DNA of 64,000 bases from Candidatus Lokiarchaeota archaeon (GTDB lineage: Archaea; Asgardarchaeota; Thorarchaeia; Thorarchaeales; Thorarchaeaceae), in NCBI GenBank assembly GCA_014730275.1, contig WJIL01000132.1, positions 1-64,000 on the forward strand, read 5' to 3'. Of the stretch, positions 27,814-36,750 are shown in pieces. The notes beneath the pieces are model-generated. The model was not told the origin of the DNA, did no database searches, and saw only the letters and a program-made list of their open reading frames with translations. Position 1 is the stretch's first letter. Each line of letters starts with the position of its first letter. Both the position numbers and the translations under genes were made by a program.

Positions 27814-29640
27814 GTGAGAATAGCCATCCTAAACAAAGACGCTTGCAGGCCAGATGACTGCACCCATGAATGCCGACGGTTTTGTCCACAGGTAAGAACT
27901 GGTGTGGATGCTGTTATTTTTCCCGATGGACAGGATGAACCACCCACAATTGTTGAAGATCTCTGTTCAGGTTGCGGTATGTGCGTGAAGAAGTGTCCCT
28001 ATAATCATCAGGGCGCTGTAATCAAGATTATCAACTTGCCAGAGGAACTTGATACCGACACAAGCCATCGGTATGGTGTTAATGCATTCAAGCTATTTCG
28101 GCTTCCGACTCCCAAGCAATCACAGGTTTTGGGTCTGATTGGCCCTAATGGCGTTGGTAAAACCACAGCTATTCGAATATTAGCCGGGGAACTCAAACCT
28201 AACCTTGGTCGCTTTGAAGATCCTCCGGACTGGGATGAAATCATCCGCGAGTTCAGAGGATCCGAACTTCAACCATTCTTTGAAAAAATCCAGGAAGGCT
28301 CCATTGTCCCAATCCATAAGCCTCAGAACATAACTGGTCTGTCAGAAATGGAATCGATTGCTGGAAAACCAATCAGTGCTCTTTTGGAGTCTTCTGATAG
28401 TTCAGGTCGATTATCTGAAATGAAAACGGAGCTCAATCTAGAGGATATTTGGGACCGAGATGTCGGACACTTGAGCGGTGGCGAGCTTCAACGTGTGGCA
28501 ATCACTGCGGCAATCGTCCGAGAGGGTGACATTTACTTCTTTGACGAGCCCACGGCTTATCTGGATGTTCGAGAACGCCTTAGAGTTGCCAGAGCGATTC
28601 GTAACCTATCTGACCTTGGAAAGACCGTGGTCGTTGTTGAGCATGACTTGTCTATCTTGGATTACGTCTCTGATTTGATTTGCATGCTTTACGGTGATCC
28701 GGGCGCTTATGGTATTGTTTCTCATCCGCATGGAACAAGAAAAGGTATCAACATTTTCTTGGATGGATATATTCCCGATGAAAATATGCGATTCAGGGAC
28801 ACATCCATTACTTTCAAGGGGATGTCTGCTGATGATAGAGAATTCAAAGGTGCACAACCATTCATTCGTTATGACAACATGACCAAGGAATTCAAAGACT
28901 TCAAGCTTGAAGTTCAAGCTGGCGAAGTGGCAAAAGGTCAGATTATTGGTATATTAGGTCCAAACGGAATAGGAAAGACAACTTTCGTAAAGATGTTAGC
29001 AGGAGTATTGGAACCAGACGAGGGTGAGGCCCCTAACACCACAATAACCGGTATGGAATTACAAGTCAGCTACAAACCTCAGTATATCAGTGCTGATTAC
29101 GAAGGGACAGTTAGAATGTATCTGCGAAAGGTGGGCGAAGGTAGAGAAGCCACTTCACAGTTCAAGACTACGGTTATTCGAAATATGGGCCTCGAGCACC
29201 TACTAGATAATTATGTTCCTGATCTAAGTGGCGGTGAGCTCCAACGTGTAGCTATTGCTGGCTGTCTGGCCCGAGACGCGGATATCTACTTGTTAGACGA
29301 GCCTTCTGCTTTTCTTGACGTGGAACAACGGCTTGCATCCGCACGGGCAATTGGACGTATCATCCGAAATAACATGAAGACGGCCTTTGTAGTTGAGCAC
29401 TCCATTCTCATGGCTGACTACCTGAGTGATTCAATGATTCATTTTGATGGTATCCCTGGTAAGCATGGTTATGCATCACAGGTCATAACTGTCAAACAGG
29501 GTATGAACTCCTTCTTGAAAGAGATGGGTGTGACCTTCAGACGAGATCCCCAGACTGGACGGCCACGAGTTAACAAAGAGGGTTCTCAGATGGACCAGAA
29601 ACAGAAGGCAGCAGGTGACTACTGGGGTTCCCCCTCCTAG
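27814..29640 (+). CDS. abce1: ABCE1/Rli1 ribosome-recycling ATPase
   Basis: Soluble twin-ATPase that splits ribosomal subunits after termination. The N-terminal iron-sulfur domain is shown by CRPDDCTHECRRFC and LCSGCGMCVKKCP, which bind two [4Fe-4S] clusters. ATPase 1 has Walker A GPNGVGKTT and signature LSGGELQRVAI; ATPase 2 has GPNGIGKTT and the same signature. The hinge contains the expected basic residues. The start is GTG 27814, giving MRIAILNKDACRP as in other archaea. The length of 608 residues is normal. Single gene. Confidence 0.97.
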   Translation: MRIAILNKDACRPDDCTHECRRFCPQVRTGVDAVIFPDGQDEPPTIVEDLCSGCGMCVKKCPYNHQGAVIKIINLPEELDTDTSHRYGVNAFKLFRLPTPKQSQVLGLIGPNGVGKTTAIRILAGELKPNLGRFEDPPDWDEIIREFRGSELQPFFEKIQEGSIVPIHKPQNITGLSEMESIAGKPISALLESSDSSGRLSEMKTELNLEDIWDRDVGHLSGGELQRVAITAAIVREGDIYFFDEPTAYLDVRERLRVARAIRNLSDLGKTVVVVEHDLSILDYVSDLICMLYGDPGAYGIVSHPHGTRKGINIFLDGYIPDENMRFRDTSITFKGMSADDREFKGAQPFIRYDNMTKEFKDFKLEVQAGEVAKGQIIGILGPNGIGKTTFVKMLAGVLEPDEGEAPNTTITGMELQVSYKPQYISADYEGTVRMYLRKVGEGREATSQFKTTVIRNMGLEHLLDNYVPDLSGGELQRVAIAGCLARDADIYLLDEPSAFLDVEQRLASARAIGRIIRNNMKTAFVVEHSILMADYLSDSMIHFDGIPGKHGYASQVITVKQGMNSFLKEMGVTFRRDPQTGRPRVNKEGSQMDQKQKAAGDYWGSPS

Positions 29641-29648
29641 TTCTTAGT

Positions 29649-30491
29649 TCATGCTATGCCCCGATACCAATAGTTCTTGTTGGCCTTGCTTTTCTCCCCA
29701 TCCATTTCAGCAAGAATTCGCATGGTTTCGTTGCCGCAACGAATTGCGTTCTCTTCCCCTTCTACACGGAATTCATCTTTGACCCTGTTTGCATAGACCG
29801 CACATATAGCCCCAGTTCTGAATCCATACAGGTTACCCAGAGTGAAAAGCGTGGCCGCCTCCATCTCGAAGTTCACAACTTTCGCTCTTTGTAGTTCTTC
29901 AATCAGGGCTTCGCTGTAGTCTTGTTTGTATCCTTCAAAACCTGGCCTTGATTGACCAAGATAGAATGAATCGGTTGATGCGGATATGCCCAGATGGTAC
30001 GTGATACCAAGCGATTCTGCGGCTGTTACAGCTGCTAACACCATCTCGTACGAGGGACTGGCTGGATATTCTTGTCTGATGTATTGGTCGCTGGTTCCTT
30101 CCAAGCGAACTGCGCCTGTTGATATGATAATATCACCTATGTTGATCTCTTCTTGTAGCGTAGCTGTAGATCCCACTCGGAGAAAATCCCTTGCACCTAC
30201 ATTAGCAAGCTCTTCAATCGCAATTGCCGTACCCGGCCCGCCTATGCCGGTAGAACACGCTGAAATTTCTGTTCCCTTGTATATCCCTGTATGCGTCACG
30301 AATTGCCTGTGCGCTCCTTTTTGTTCATAACTGTCCCAGAAGCTGCTAATCTTCTTAACGCGGCCAGGATCTCCTGGCAATATCACGCTCGATGCAACAT
30401 CACCCTCCTTTACTTCAAGATGATACTGTTCTCGTTCCTGTGTTTCGGGTCTCTCAGCAGATACTCTTCCTTCTTTCATGATATCGCACAC
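29649..30491 (-). CDS. udp: Uridine phosphorylase-type nucleoside phosphorylase
   Basis: Phosphorolysis of uridine (or a related nucleoside) in the PNP_UDP_1 fold. The 5'-region VILPGDPGRVKK binds phosphate, STGIGGPGTAIAIEEL is the family signature, and VVNFEMEAATLFTLG is the Glu-Met-Glu nucleoside-binding motif. The RVGSTATLQ stretch is typical of uridine phosphorylases rather than of purine enzymes. At 280 residues it has a slightly extended N-terminus; ATG 30479 is an alternative start. It converges on ABCE1 with 8 bp between the stop codons. Confidence 0.88.
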   Translation of the reverse strand: MCDIMKEGRVSAERPETQEREQYHLEVKEGDVASSVILPGDPGRVKKISSFWDSYEQKGAHRQFVTHTGIYKGTEISACSTGIGGPGTAIAIEELANVGARDFLRVGSTATLQEEINIGDIIISTGAVRLEGTSDQYIRQEYPASPSYEMVLAAVTAAESLGITYHLGISASTDSFYLGQSRPGFEGYKQDYSEALIEELQRAKVVNFEMEAATLFTLGNLYGFRTGAICAVYANRVKDEFRVEGEENAIRCGNETMRILAEMDGEKSKANKNYWYRGIA

Positions 30492-30568
30492 CCATTTTCA
30501 ATCTGAGATGGATTGTCCACTGACAGCATGGGGAAACGAACATATGGCTTTGTCGGGATAAGTACACC

Positions 30569-31591
30569 ATGGAATCCTCCATTGTCACTCCTTCGAGAAG
30601 GGGCTCGAATAGATACGTTATAACAGTTAACTCCGCAAGACACTACTTGCGTAAGAGAGACTTTTTGACATACGCATCACAACTACTACCGGAACCACTT
30701 GGTTCAGAAACTTGGTCGCTTGCTTGGGGATATATCCGGCGATTTGATGATTTACTGGATTCTCCAACTATCAACAAGACACAGGCTGTAGCGTTACTGG
30801 AAAATGAGCAGTCAGTAGTAGAAAGAGGGTTTAACGGGAGCTTGAGAGTAGGTAGGAACTCACCCAGACGTCATCATTGGCTTGCACAGTTCTTTGATAA
30901 TGAAAATACATTCTATTCGGGAAGGGCCCTTCAGCAGGTCCGAGACCTCTATGATAGTGCTTGGGGTGACGTAAACCGCCGAAACAGGATTATTTCTCAG
31001 AACGAAATGGATCGACTACTCTACAAGAAGGCCAGAAGTTTCTTCAAATTGTATTTTATCCTCGGTCGGTTGGATCTGGGGGGTTACCTTGATGAATTCT
31101 CATATCTGCTCGGGATGGGCCTTGGCATGCTCGATGATATGCTTGACATTCTGATAGATCAGGACGCCGGATACATCAATATCACTCAAGAAGAGATGCA
31201 AACTCTTGGCATCGATTTGAATCCAAGAGACAAACTATTCATTAAGAAGGCGATTGAAAGAGGCTATCTGACATATAAGGCGAAGCGGATTCTGCGATTA
31301 CTGCTTCGTGCTCGTCGACTTACCCGCCGATTAAGAATGCCGTTGATTCGGAAGTTCATTCTACGGCTAACTGAAGTTTTTGCAGCTCCAATATTCGAGG
31401 GCCGCTTCATTCCCGGACAGTCTTATTTCTTCAAAGGCGGAAGAATTGCTGATTTGATTCTGCCTAATAATGAGTCAATAGCATACAGAATGGGCCATCA
31501 GGTTCTCAAGGCAATACTGGCTGTTCCCCAGGTAATTCCAGTTCTTTTCGAAAACCTTCATGATGAATGGGCAGAATCGGGAAAGGTGTGA
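30569..31591 (+). CDS. Squalene/phytoene synthase-like isoprenoid synthase
   Basis: The 340 residues look all-helical. The first Asp-rich site is YIRRFDDLLDS (D60, D61, D64) and the second LGMLDDMLDILID (D189, D190, D193), in the spacing and context of trans-head-to-head prenyl synthases (SQS_PSY). The N-terminal RKRDFLTYASQLLP resembles the family's SFS.ASRLLP start. If active it would condense two prenyl diphosphates such as GGPP. Basic helices in the C-terminal half (RLLLRARRLTRRLR) are unusual. It stands alone; no carotenoid desaturase lies nearby. Confidence 0.68.
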   Translation: MESSIVTPSRRGSNRYVITVNSARHYLRKRDFLTYASQLLPEPLGSETWSLAWGYIRRFDDLLDSPTINKTQAVALLENEQSVVERGFNGSLRVGRNSPRRHHWLAQFFDNENTFYSGRALQQVRDLYDSAWGDVNRRNRIISQNEMDRLLYKKARSFFKLYFILGRLDLGGYLDEFSYLLGMGLGMLDDMLDILIDQDAGYINITQEEMQTLGIDLNPRDKLFIKKAIERGYLTYKAKRILRLLLRARRLTRRLRMPLIRKFILRLTEVFAAPIFEGRFIPGQSYFFKGGRIADLILPNNESIAYRMGHQVLKAILAVPQVIPVLFENLHDEWAESGKV

Positions 31592-31746
31592 AGTTGTTCT
31601 GTAATAGGTGAGTAGAATTGCTGATGGGGCCCTAAATAATTTGGAATCTGCCTGTTTTGTGATATGGATGACTAGAAAAGCCCATTTTCCAGTTCCTACA
31701 AAAGGTCTAAATCTAGGGGTGTGTATAGATTTGTGGGATGTAGAGT

Positions 31747-32037
31747 TTGAGTGTACGGCGTCGTTTCAAGACTTTCGTTACTGAGCAAAAGACGCTTCTT
31801 TTCTTTCAAATCATGATTCTGCTTGGGCTACTTATTCAAGTGATTATGTTTTTTGCCTATATTTGGTACGGACGGCCTCCTGAAGGAGATTACCTAGCCA
31901 TTGCACAGTTCTTCCTTGTGGCTGCAATTTGGGTGCTTACTATCAACACTGGTATTGTCCTCTTCTGGTGGGTATCTCGACTTGGGAGTTGGCCTATAAG
32001 GGCCGCCTCATCTGATGACTTATCAGACACGGCGTAG
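31747..32037 (+). CDS. Small two-helix membrane protein of unknown function
   Basis: The 96 residues have a basic N-terminus (VRRRFKTF), two membrane helices (about residues 20-40 and 52-75) and a polar Ser/Asp-rich tail. The start is TTG 31747; no ATG lies close by. A TATA-like TCTAAATC about 40 nt upstream supports transcription. It precedes the aldolase gene by 18 bp and may share its transcript. No family recognised. Confidence 0.5.
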   Translation: MSVRRRFKTFVTEQKTLLFFQIMILLGLLIQVIMFFAYIWYGRPPEGDYLAIAQFFLVAAIWVLTINTGIVLFWWVSRLGSWPIRAASSDDLSDTA

Positions 32038-32055
32038 TATGAAGCTTCATTATCG

Positions 32056-32964
32056 GTGAATTTGACGATGACCTTGGAAGATACGAAATTTGAACATCTT
32101 TGCATGGGAAAACGAACGCGGCTACATCGTATGATGTATGATTTTGGACCCGGCAATGGCAAGCTTCTGATTCTGCCAATAGACCAAGGTCTTGAACATG
32201 GTCCGATTGATATGTTTGCAAATCCTGAGAGCATCGATCCAGACTTTCAGTTTCGCTTAGCAGTGGAGGGTGGTTTTTCAGCGATTGCTCTACATATCGG
32301 TCTTGCCGAGAAATACGCAGGAAAATATGCTGGGAAAATACCTATTGTACTGAAGTTGAATGGGAAAACGAATATCCCTTCCGACGATGAAGCCCTCTCT
32401 CCGCTGACTGCATCGGTAGAGGATGCGGTTCGTATGGGTGCAGATGCGGTTGGATATACCCTTTATGTGGGATCTCCCAATCAGGTTGCTGATTTTACGC
32501 AACTACGGCAGGTGAGACAGGATGCTACTCGATTTGGTCTGCCACTGATTGTGTGGTCCTATCCTCGTGGTAGAGCCATTGAATTGAAGGGTGGAAGAGA
32601 TTCACTTTACGCGGTTGATTATGCGGCTAGAGTCGCCAACGAACTCGGTGCAGATGTTGTGAAGCTGAATGTTCCTGCTACTGATCCTAGCAAGAAGGCA
32701 GACCAGCCATCGCCCTATGACTCGATGGAGCTGGACTATGGCGAGAGAGTAAGAAAAGTTGTCGAATCTGCCGGGAAGACTATGACTATTTTTTCTGGTG
32801 GGAGCAAAATTGGAGATGAAGACGTTCTCAAAAGAGCCAAAATATGCATGGAAAACGGTGCGAGAGGACTGATTTTCGGAAGGAACATCTGGCAAAGAGA
32901 CTGGGAAGACGCACTTGACATGACCTCTAAAATCAAGAAACTCATGAAGAATGCTAGGCAATAA
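32056..32964 (+). CDS. Fructose-bisphosphate aldolase, archaeal class I (DhnA type)
   Basis: Reversible cleavage of fructose-1,6-bisphosphate into dihydroxyacetone phosphate and glyceraldehyde-3-phosphate through a Schiff base. The segment LLILPIDQGLEHGP at the N-terminus, WSYPRGRAI in the middle, GADVVKLNVPA with the Schiff-base Lys and IFSGGSKIGDED with the phosphate-binding loop are diagnostic. The 302 residues are slightly longer than Pyrococcus-type enzymes. The start is GTG 32056 or ATG 32068. The next gene encodes the bifunctional aldolase/phosphatase, so both sugar-phosphate directions are covered here. Confidence 0.93.
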   Translation: MNLTMTLEDTKFEHLCMGKRTRLHRMMYDFGPGNGKLLILPIDQGLEHGPIDMFANPESIDPDFQFRLAVEGGFSAIALHIGLAEKYAGKYAGKIPIVLKLNGKTNIPSDDEALSPLTASVEDAVRMGADAVGYTLYVGSPNQVADFTQLRQVRQDATRFGLPLIVWSYPRGRAIELKGGRDSLYAVDYAARVANELGADVVKLNVPATDPSKKADQPSPYDSMELDYGERVRKVVESAGKTMTIFSGGSKIGDEDVLKRAKICMENGARGLIFGRNIWQRDWEDALDMTSKIKKLMKNARQ

Positions 32965-32993
32965 TACAATAATACAATACCTACTCTTGCGGT

Positions 32994-33017
32994 ACTATTA
33001 TATGCATGTATAATAGT
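32994..33017. promoter_or_regulatory. Inverted repeat overlapping TATA-like sequences upstream of the aldolase/phosphatase gene
   Basis: Two perfect 9-bp arms, ACTATTATA and TATAATAGT, flank a 6-bp centre (TGCATG). The repeat contains TATA-like sequence and sits about 115 bp before the aldolase/phosphatase start. A regulator bound here would block TATA-binding protein, so an operator is plausible. A terminator is less likely because no T-run follows. Confidence 0.4.
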
Positions 33018-33130
33018 GAGCACTCGAGAAGGGTGCCTACCTCCTATGCTAGTCCGAAAACCCTATTATGGGTCCTTAGGTGGGGGTTTCCTGAATCTGA
33101 AAAACCGAGAATAAATGGAGCGAGTTGTGA

Positions 33131-34252
33131 ATGGTAAAGACGACTCTCAGCGTAATAAAGGCCGATATCGGTTCACTGGCTGGACATGTTATAGTACCCG
33201 ATTTTCTAATGGAGATTGCTCGTAAGTCTCTGAAAGAGGGTGTGGAAGATGGTATAATCAACGATTACTATGTTACTCATGCAGGTGACGACCTGGAACT
33301 CATCATGACCCATGATAAAGGTGAGGACCATGAGGAAGTTCATGAGCTTGCATGGAACACTTTCATGGAAGGTACCAAAGAAGCTAGGAAACGGAAAATC
33401 TACGCAGCAGGACAGGATATGCTTGAAGACACCTTCAGTGGTAATGTCAAAGGTATGGGTCCTGGATCTGCAGAAATGACCATTGAAGAGCGAAAATCAG
33501 ATCCCTTCGCGATTTTCTGTGCTGATAAGACGGAACCTGGCGCATTCAATCTACCCTTGTTCCGCATCTTTGCAGATCCCTTCAATACTGCAGGTTTGGT
33601 AATAGATCCAAGTTTCCATGAGGGTTTCAGTTTCGTTGTACAGGATATCAAAAAGGAGATACCCTGTTACCTTGAAATGAAATGCCCGGAGGAGATGTAT
33701 GATCTTCTGGCTCTGTTGGGTAGCACCGGTCGGTATACTATCAAGAAAATCTACCGAAAGGACGGGATGCCTGCAGCTGCAGTAAGCACCGACAAACTGC
33801 ATCAGATTGCAGGGAAGTATATTGGCAAGGACGACCCTGTAGCTATTGTTAGGGGTCATTCAGGTCTTCCAGCAATGGGTGAAATCCTAGAGGGCTTTAC
33901 AATACCACACCTTGTGTCAGGTTGGATGCGAGGTTCTCATACTGGTCCCCTGATGCCAGTTAGTCTGGAGGACTCTCGATGCACACGTTTTGATGGTCCT
34001 CCGCGTGTAATCGGTTTAGGTTTCCACGTAGCTAACGGCAAGTTGCTTGGTCCTGTTGACCTATTTGCAGATGTAGCATTCGATGTGACCCGAAAACGGG
34101 CAATGGATGCTGTCGAGTATCTCAGGAGACATGGCCCCTTTATGCCTCACCGGCTAGATGACGGCGCGATGGAATACACAACCCTCCCTGGTGTCTTAGA
34201 TAAATGTGAAAGCCGTTTCACTGAAGAAGAAATACGTCCAGAAAAGGAATAG
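33131..34252 (+). CDS. fbp: Bifunctional fructose-1,6-bisphosphate aldolase/phosphatase
   Basis: Archaeal gluconeogenic enzyme (FBPA/P, class V) that condenses triose phosphates and dephosphorylates the product to fructose-6-phosphate. VKTTLSVIKADIGSLAGH at the N-terminus, YVTHAGDDLELIMTH, GPGSAEMTIEERKSDPF and the C-terminal AFDVTRKRAMDAVEYLRRHGPFMPHRL are all hallmarks of the family. The 373 residues are full length. It follows the class I aldolase by 166 bp, in which an inverted repeat and smaller hairpins suggest separate control. Confidence 0.95.
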   Translation: MVKTTLSVIKADIGSLAGHVIVPDFLMEIARKSLKEGVEDGIINDYYVTHAGDDLELIMTHDKGEDHEEVHELAWNTFMEGTKEARKRKIYAAGQDMLEDTFSGNVKGMGPGSAEMTIEERKSDPFAIFCADKTEPGAFNLPLFRIFADPFNTAGLVIDPSFHEGFSFVVQDIKKEIPCYLEMKCPEEMYDLLALLGSTGRYTIKKIYRKDGMPAAAVSTDKLHQIAGKYIGKDDPVAIVRGHSGLPAMGEILEGFTIPHLVSGWMRGSHTGPLMPVSLEDSRCTRFDGPPRVIGLGFHVANGKLLGPVDLFADVAFDVTRKRAMDAVEYLRRHGPFMPHRLDDGAMEYTTLPGVLDKCESRFTEEEIRPEKE

Positions 34253-34270
34253 TTAATTTACCTTGTTCTT

Positions 34271-34302
34271 GGACTCTAGGGCCCTCTTACGGGCCCTGGT
34301 CC
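34271..34302 (+). terminator. Strong GC hairpin with following T-rich tract after the aldolase/phosphatase gene
   Basis: AGGGCCC and GGGCCCT form a 7-bp stem around a 6-nt loop, extended by GGAC/GTCC at the base across a small bulge. A T-rich stretch (AATTTTATTGTTTCT) follows on the plus strand. It lies between the converging fbp and parvulin genes. It resembles an intrinsic terminator for fbp; archaeal termination needs mainly the T-tract, so the stem may instead limit read-through or protect the 3' end. Confidence 0.5.
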
Positions 34303-34335
34303 AATTTTATTGTTTCTCTATTAATGGCTATGGGT

Positions 34336-34620
34336 CTAGCCAGTCCGCTTTATTATGTGATAGCCGAATTTCGTCTTAACTGGTTCCTGTGTCATAGCGC
34401 CAACAGAGAGATTGTATGTTGCTCGCTCAAATGGTTTCACCATTTGCCCTCTTGCGAAGTATCCGAGATCCCCACCCTTTTTTCTGCTTGGGCATTCGCT
34501 ATGTTCCTTTGCCATCTTCTTGAAACTAGCACCCTCCTTGATTTTGTTTATAATTTCAAGAGCTTTACTATGCTTGTCAACAAGAATGTGGCTTGCTCTG
34601 ACTTTTCCTTGATTTCCCAT
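34336..34620 (-). CDS. Parvulin-type peptidyl-prolyl cis-trans isomerase
   Basis: A single parvulin domain of 94 residues. [15 protein letters not shown] opens it, [33 protein letters not shown] is the family centre with the catalytic-site Cys and the GGDLG loop, and [13 protein letters not shown] closes it. There is no signal peptide or extra domain, so it is a cytoplasmic minimal parvulin that assists folding at proline bonds. Confidence 0.93.
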   Translation of the reverse strand: MGNQGKVRASHILVDKHSKALEIINKIKEGASFKKMAKEHSECPSRKKGGDLGYFARGQMVKPFERATYNLSVGAMTQEPVKTKFGYHIIKRTG

Positions 34621-34812
34621 TTATATCACCGTCTATCCTGTTTTCCGTGATTCCCTTCCCTCTATAAGTGCTTGTTTTCGAAGAAAAAGTTGCTGCGATT
34701 TTTGCTGTTATTGTATCTCTGAAGTAAGCATTTCCCAGAAACCAAATATTAATCATCGTTAAAACCCTCAATATCATGTGGGGTAACCAAAATTCAGATT
34801 GATCCATTTCAA

Positions 34813-35685
34813 ATGTTTGTAGACTTCATAGCTTCACTTCTTCAGCCATTCGGCCTGGATCCCTATGCACAATACATAGCCATTGTGCCATTTTTGATAA
34901 TACTCTATATTGCCTATCTCATTGTTGCGCGTTCAATTCGTGTGTCATTCCGCAGGGCTGGTTTACCACGGGAAGCTACCACAGGCGTAATATTCATTGT
35001 CCGTCTAATTTTCTTCGGAATTGCGGTTATTGCGGCTTTGACCATAACAGAGATAATAGCTGGTGAGGGAGTTGTTGCCTTTGGTGCCCTAACAGGTACA
35101 GCTGTGGGTCTTGCGTTTTCAAGGTCATTAAGTAACATGGTTAGTGGCCTCTATGTATTTGCTTCACGCCCGTTCCGCATTGGTGACTACATCAGAATTG
35201 GATCAGTTGAAGGAATTGTCCGTGATATTACCCTCAATTACACGAAAATAGTAAAACCTGATTATACGATTGAGGCAATACCCAATTCAGATATTGTTGA
35301 AGAGAAATTGGTGAACTTCCGCATCAGGATTGATCAATATTTGAACATTAGAGGAATGAAGAAAGAGCAAGAAACAACGGAGGAAGGCCGGCTGTCGAGC
35401 GCGATGAGCAAATTCAAAGAGCTGACAACCGGAGAAGAAGTATATCGCTACACGTTTGAGATATTTGCCCATCGAGCCTATGATGTGGGTGAAGCTCGAG
35501 AAAACATGAAGCGTGTTGTCCAAGAATGGGAAAACCGTTTCCTTGAGCCGCCAGAGATGTTTTACAGCACCAATGACTACAATGGCACAAGATTCGGTTT
35601 TGCTATCATTGTCGATGATCCTACGAAGATACTTGAAGATGGTGCTGATTTTCAAGAAGCACTAGTGAAATCATTTCAAGGTTAA
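34813..35685 (+). CDS. MscS-family mechanosensitive channel
   Basis: Three membrane helices (about residues 20-40, 55-80 and 88-115). The third is the Gly/Ala-rich pore helix (GVVAFGALTGTAVGLAFSRSLSNMVSG), followed by the beta domain RPFRIGDYIRIGSVEGIVRDITLNYTKI and a mixed alpha/beta C-terminal domain. The 290 residues match small MscS channels that release solutes on hypo-osmotic shock. A charged insert (about 185-215) is longer than usual. It is divergent from the parvulin gene. Confidence 0.9.
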   Translation: MFVDFIASLLQPFGLDPYAQYIAIVPFLIILYIAYLIVARSIRVSFRRAGLPREATTGVIFIVRLIFFGIAVIAALTITEIIAGEGVVAFGALTGTAVGLAFSRSLSNMVSGLYVFASRPFRIGDYIRIGSVEGIVRDITLNYTKIVKPDYTIEAIPNSDIVEEKLVNFRIRIDQYLNIRGMKKEQETTEEGRLSSAMSKFKELTTGEEVYRYTFEIFAHRAYDVGEARENMKRVVQEWENRFLEPPEMFYSTNDYNGTRFGFAIIVDDPTKILEDGADFQEALVKSFQG

Positions 35686-35795
35686 ATATGGGTCATTGGT
35701 GGAGATATGTGTCCTAAGTGAGTAATATCCCAATTGTAACCTGAGTGAGACACCAATTCATTATCTGGTTTGCCACACAATTCAAACGAGCCAAG

Positions 35796-36017
35796 ATGAA
35801 AGTCGTGACGATTTGCTTGCCGAAGAGATACGTTTCAGGTATTGAGGATTTGGTAGAACAGAGCAAATATCCTAATCGATCTGAAGCAATCCGAATCGCA
35901 ATCCGGGATATGCTTGTTGATGAATTGTGGGGGTCTCGAGCACAAAAACGTCCTTCTGTCCCTCTTGTTTCGCAATTAACGGAGACATCTCCCACCGAAG
36001 AAACAACTCCTCCCTAA
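35796..36017 (+). CDS. Ribbon-helix-helix DNA-binding protein
   Basis: From ATG 35796 the protein is 73 residues. MKVVTICLPKRYVSGIEDLV is the beta strand and first helix, and YPNRSEAIRIAIRDML the second helix of a CopG/Arc-type ribbon-helix-helix domain. A Pro/Thr-rich tail follows. The open frame begins at 35745, but that leader does not match the fold. It is likely a dimeric transcription regulator; its target is unknown, and its own operon is the first place to look. Confidence 0.75.
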   Translation: MKVVTICLPKRYVSGIEDLVEQSKYPNRSEAIRIAIRDMLVDELWGSRAQKRPSVPLVSQLTETSPTEETTPP

Positions 36018-36098
36018 TATCCCCAAGCTATCTTTTTTAGTAGTCTAGTAGGAGTGGTGCTTGAGTGCCCATTTAGCTCAGATGAACTCGGGAGAATT

Positions 36099-36683
36099 AT
36101 GAAAATGGTTATGGATCGCATCAAAAAATTCCTCGGTAAAGAAGAGGAAGAGGAAGAAATCGAAACTGAAGCTGAAACCGAAGCTGAAACTGAAGTAGAG
36201 GAAGAACCTCCTACCGAAGCCAAAAAAGAGGCTGAGGTTGAGGAAGAAGCTCTAGAGGAGCCTCCTACACGTGGAAAAGGTACTATTCCATATCATGATA
36301 CATTTCAGAAAAGATTGGAATTCTTATTTGATAACGAGGAAACTGCGGGAGACATGAAGGCTCCAGATGAGTTCTCACTGGAGTTCATGGTTATGGGTGA
36401 ACGATTCAATGTAACAAAGGACTCAATGGGTCCTGTCGAGATTGAGTCTGGAACCACTTCTGATGAAGATGTATTCATTCGAATCTCAAACACCGTAGCC
36501 AAGAATCTGCTTGATGCTGCTACCTTTGATGAATTCTCAGACACCTACATGCAGTATTACCGAGAATCGGAATCTGACAAGTACGTGAAAATCGATCTTC
36601 GTAAACCGATTGAAGAATTGAACAAGCGAGGTTATGTTAGAGTACCTATATTACGGCTCTTGGTTGGACAGGTCCGTCCCTGA
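36099..36683 (+). CDS. Protein of unknown function with acidic linker and conserved C-terminal domain
   Basis: From ATG 36099 (GGAG just upstream) the protein has a short basic helix (MDRIKKFLGK), a roughly 50-residue Glu-rich low-complexity stretch and a folded domain of about 110 residues starting near DEFSLEFMVMGERF. The C-terminal domain has the rhythm of an SCP2-like lipid-binding fold (DVFIRISNTVAKNLLDA, then YVKIDLRKPIEELNKRGYVRV), but this is a weak resemblance. GTG 36054 is an alternative start. Confidence 0.5.
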   Translation: MKMVMDRIKKFLGKEEEEEEIETEAETEAETEVEEEPPTEAKKEAEVEEEALEEPPTRGKGTIPYHDTFQKRLEFLFDNEETAGDMKAPDEFSLEFMVMGERFNVTKDSMGPVEIESGTTSDEDVFIRISNTVAKNLLDAATFDEFSDTYMQYYRESESDKYVKIDLRKPIEELNKRGYVRVPILRLLVGQVRP

Positions 36684-36750
36684 TAGATAACTTGGCAAGC
36701 CTAATCATAGGCACTTATTAGGCTGGGAGACACCACTTCATTTACACCTA

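Noticed and set aside
27653-27889. A 78-residue minus-strand frame overlapping the start of ABCE1
   Set aside because: It overlaps the certain ABCE1 start, and its first half is the antisense of the Fe-S region. A shorter version from TTG 27757 (34 residues with CDIC) cannot be excluded but has no support beyond the ATGA overlap with the next frame.
33057-33090. Possible riboswitch or attenuator in the fbp leader (AAACCC/GGGTTT and ACCC/GGGT stems)
   Set aside because: The stems are short, mutually overlapping and lack any known aptamer sequence; too weak to call.
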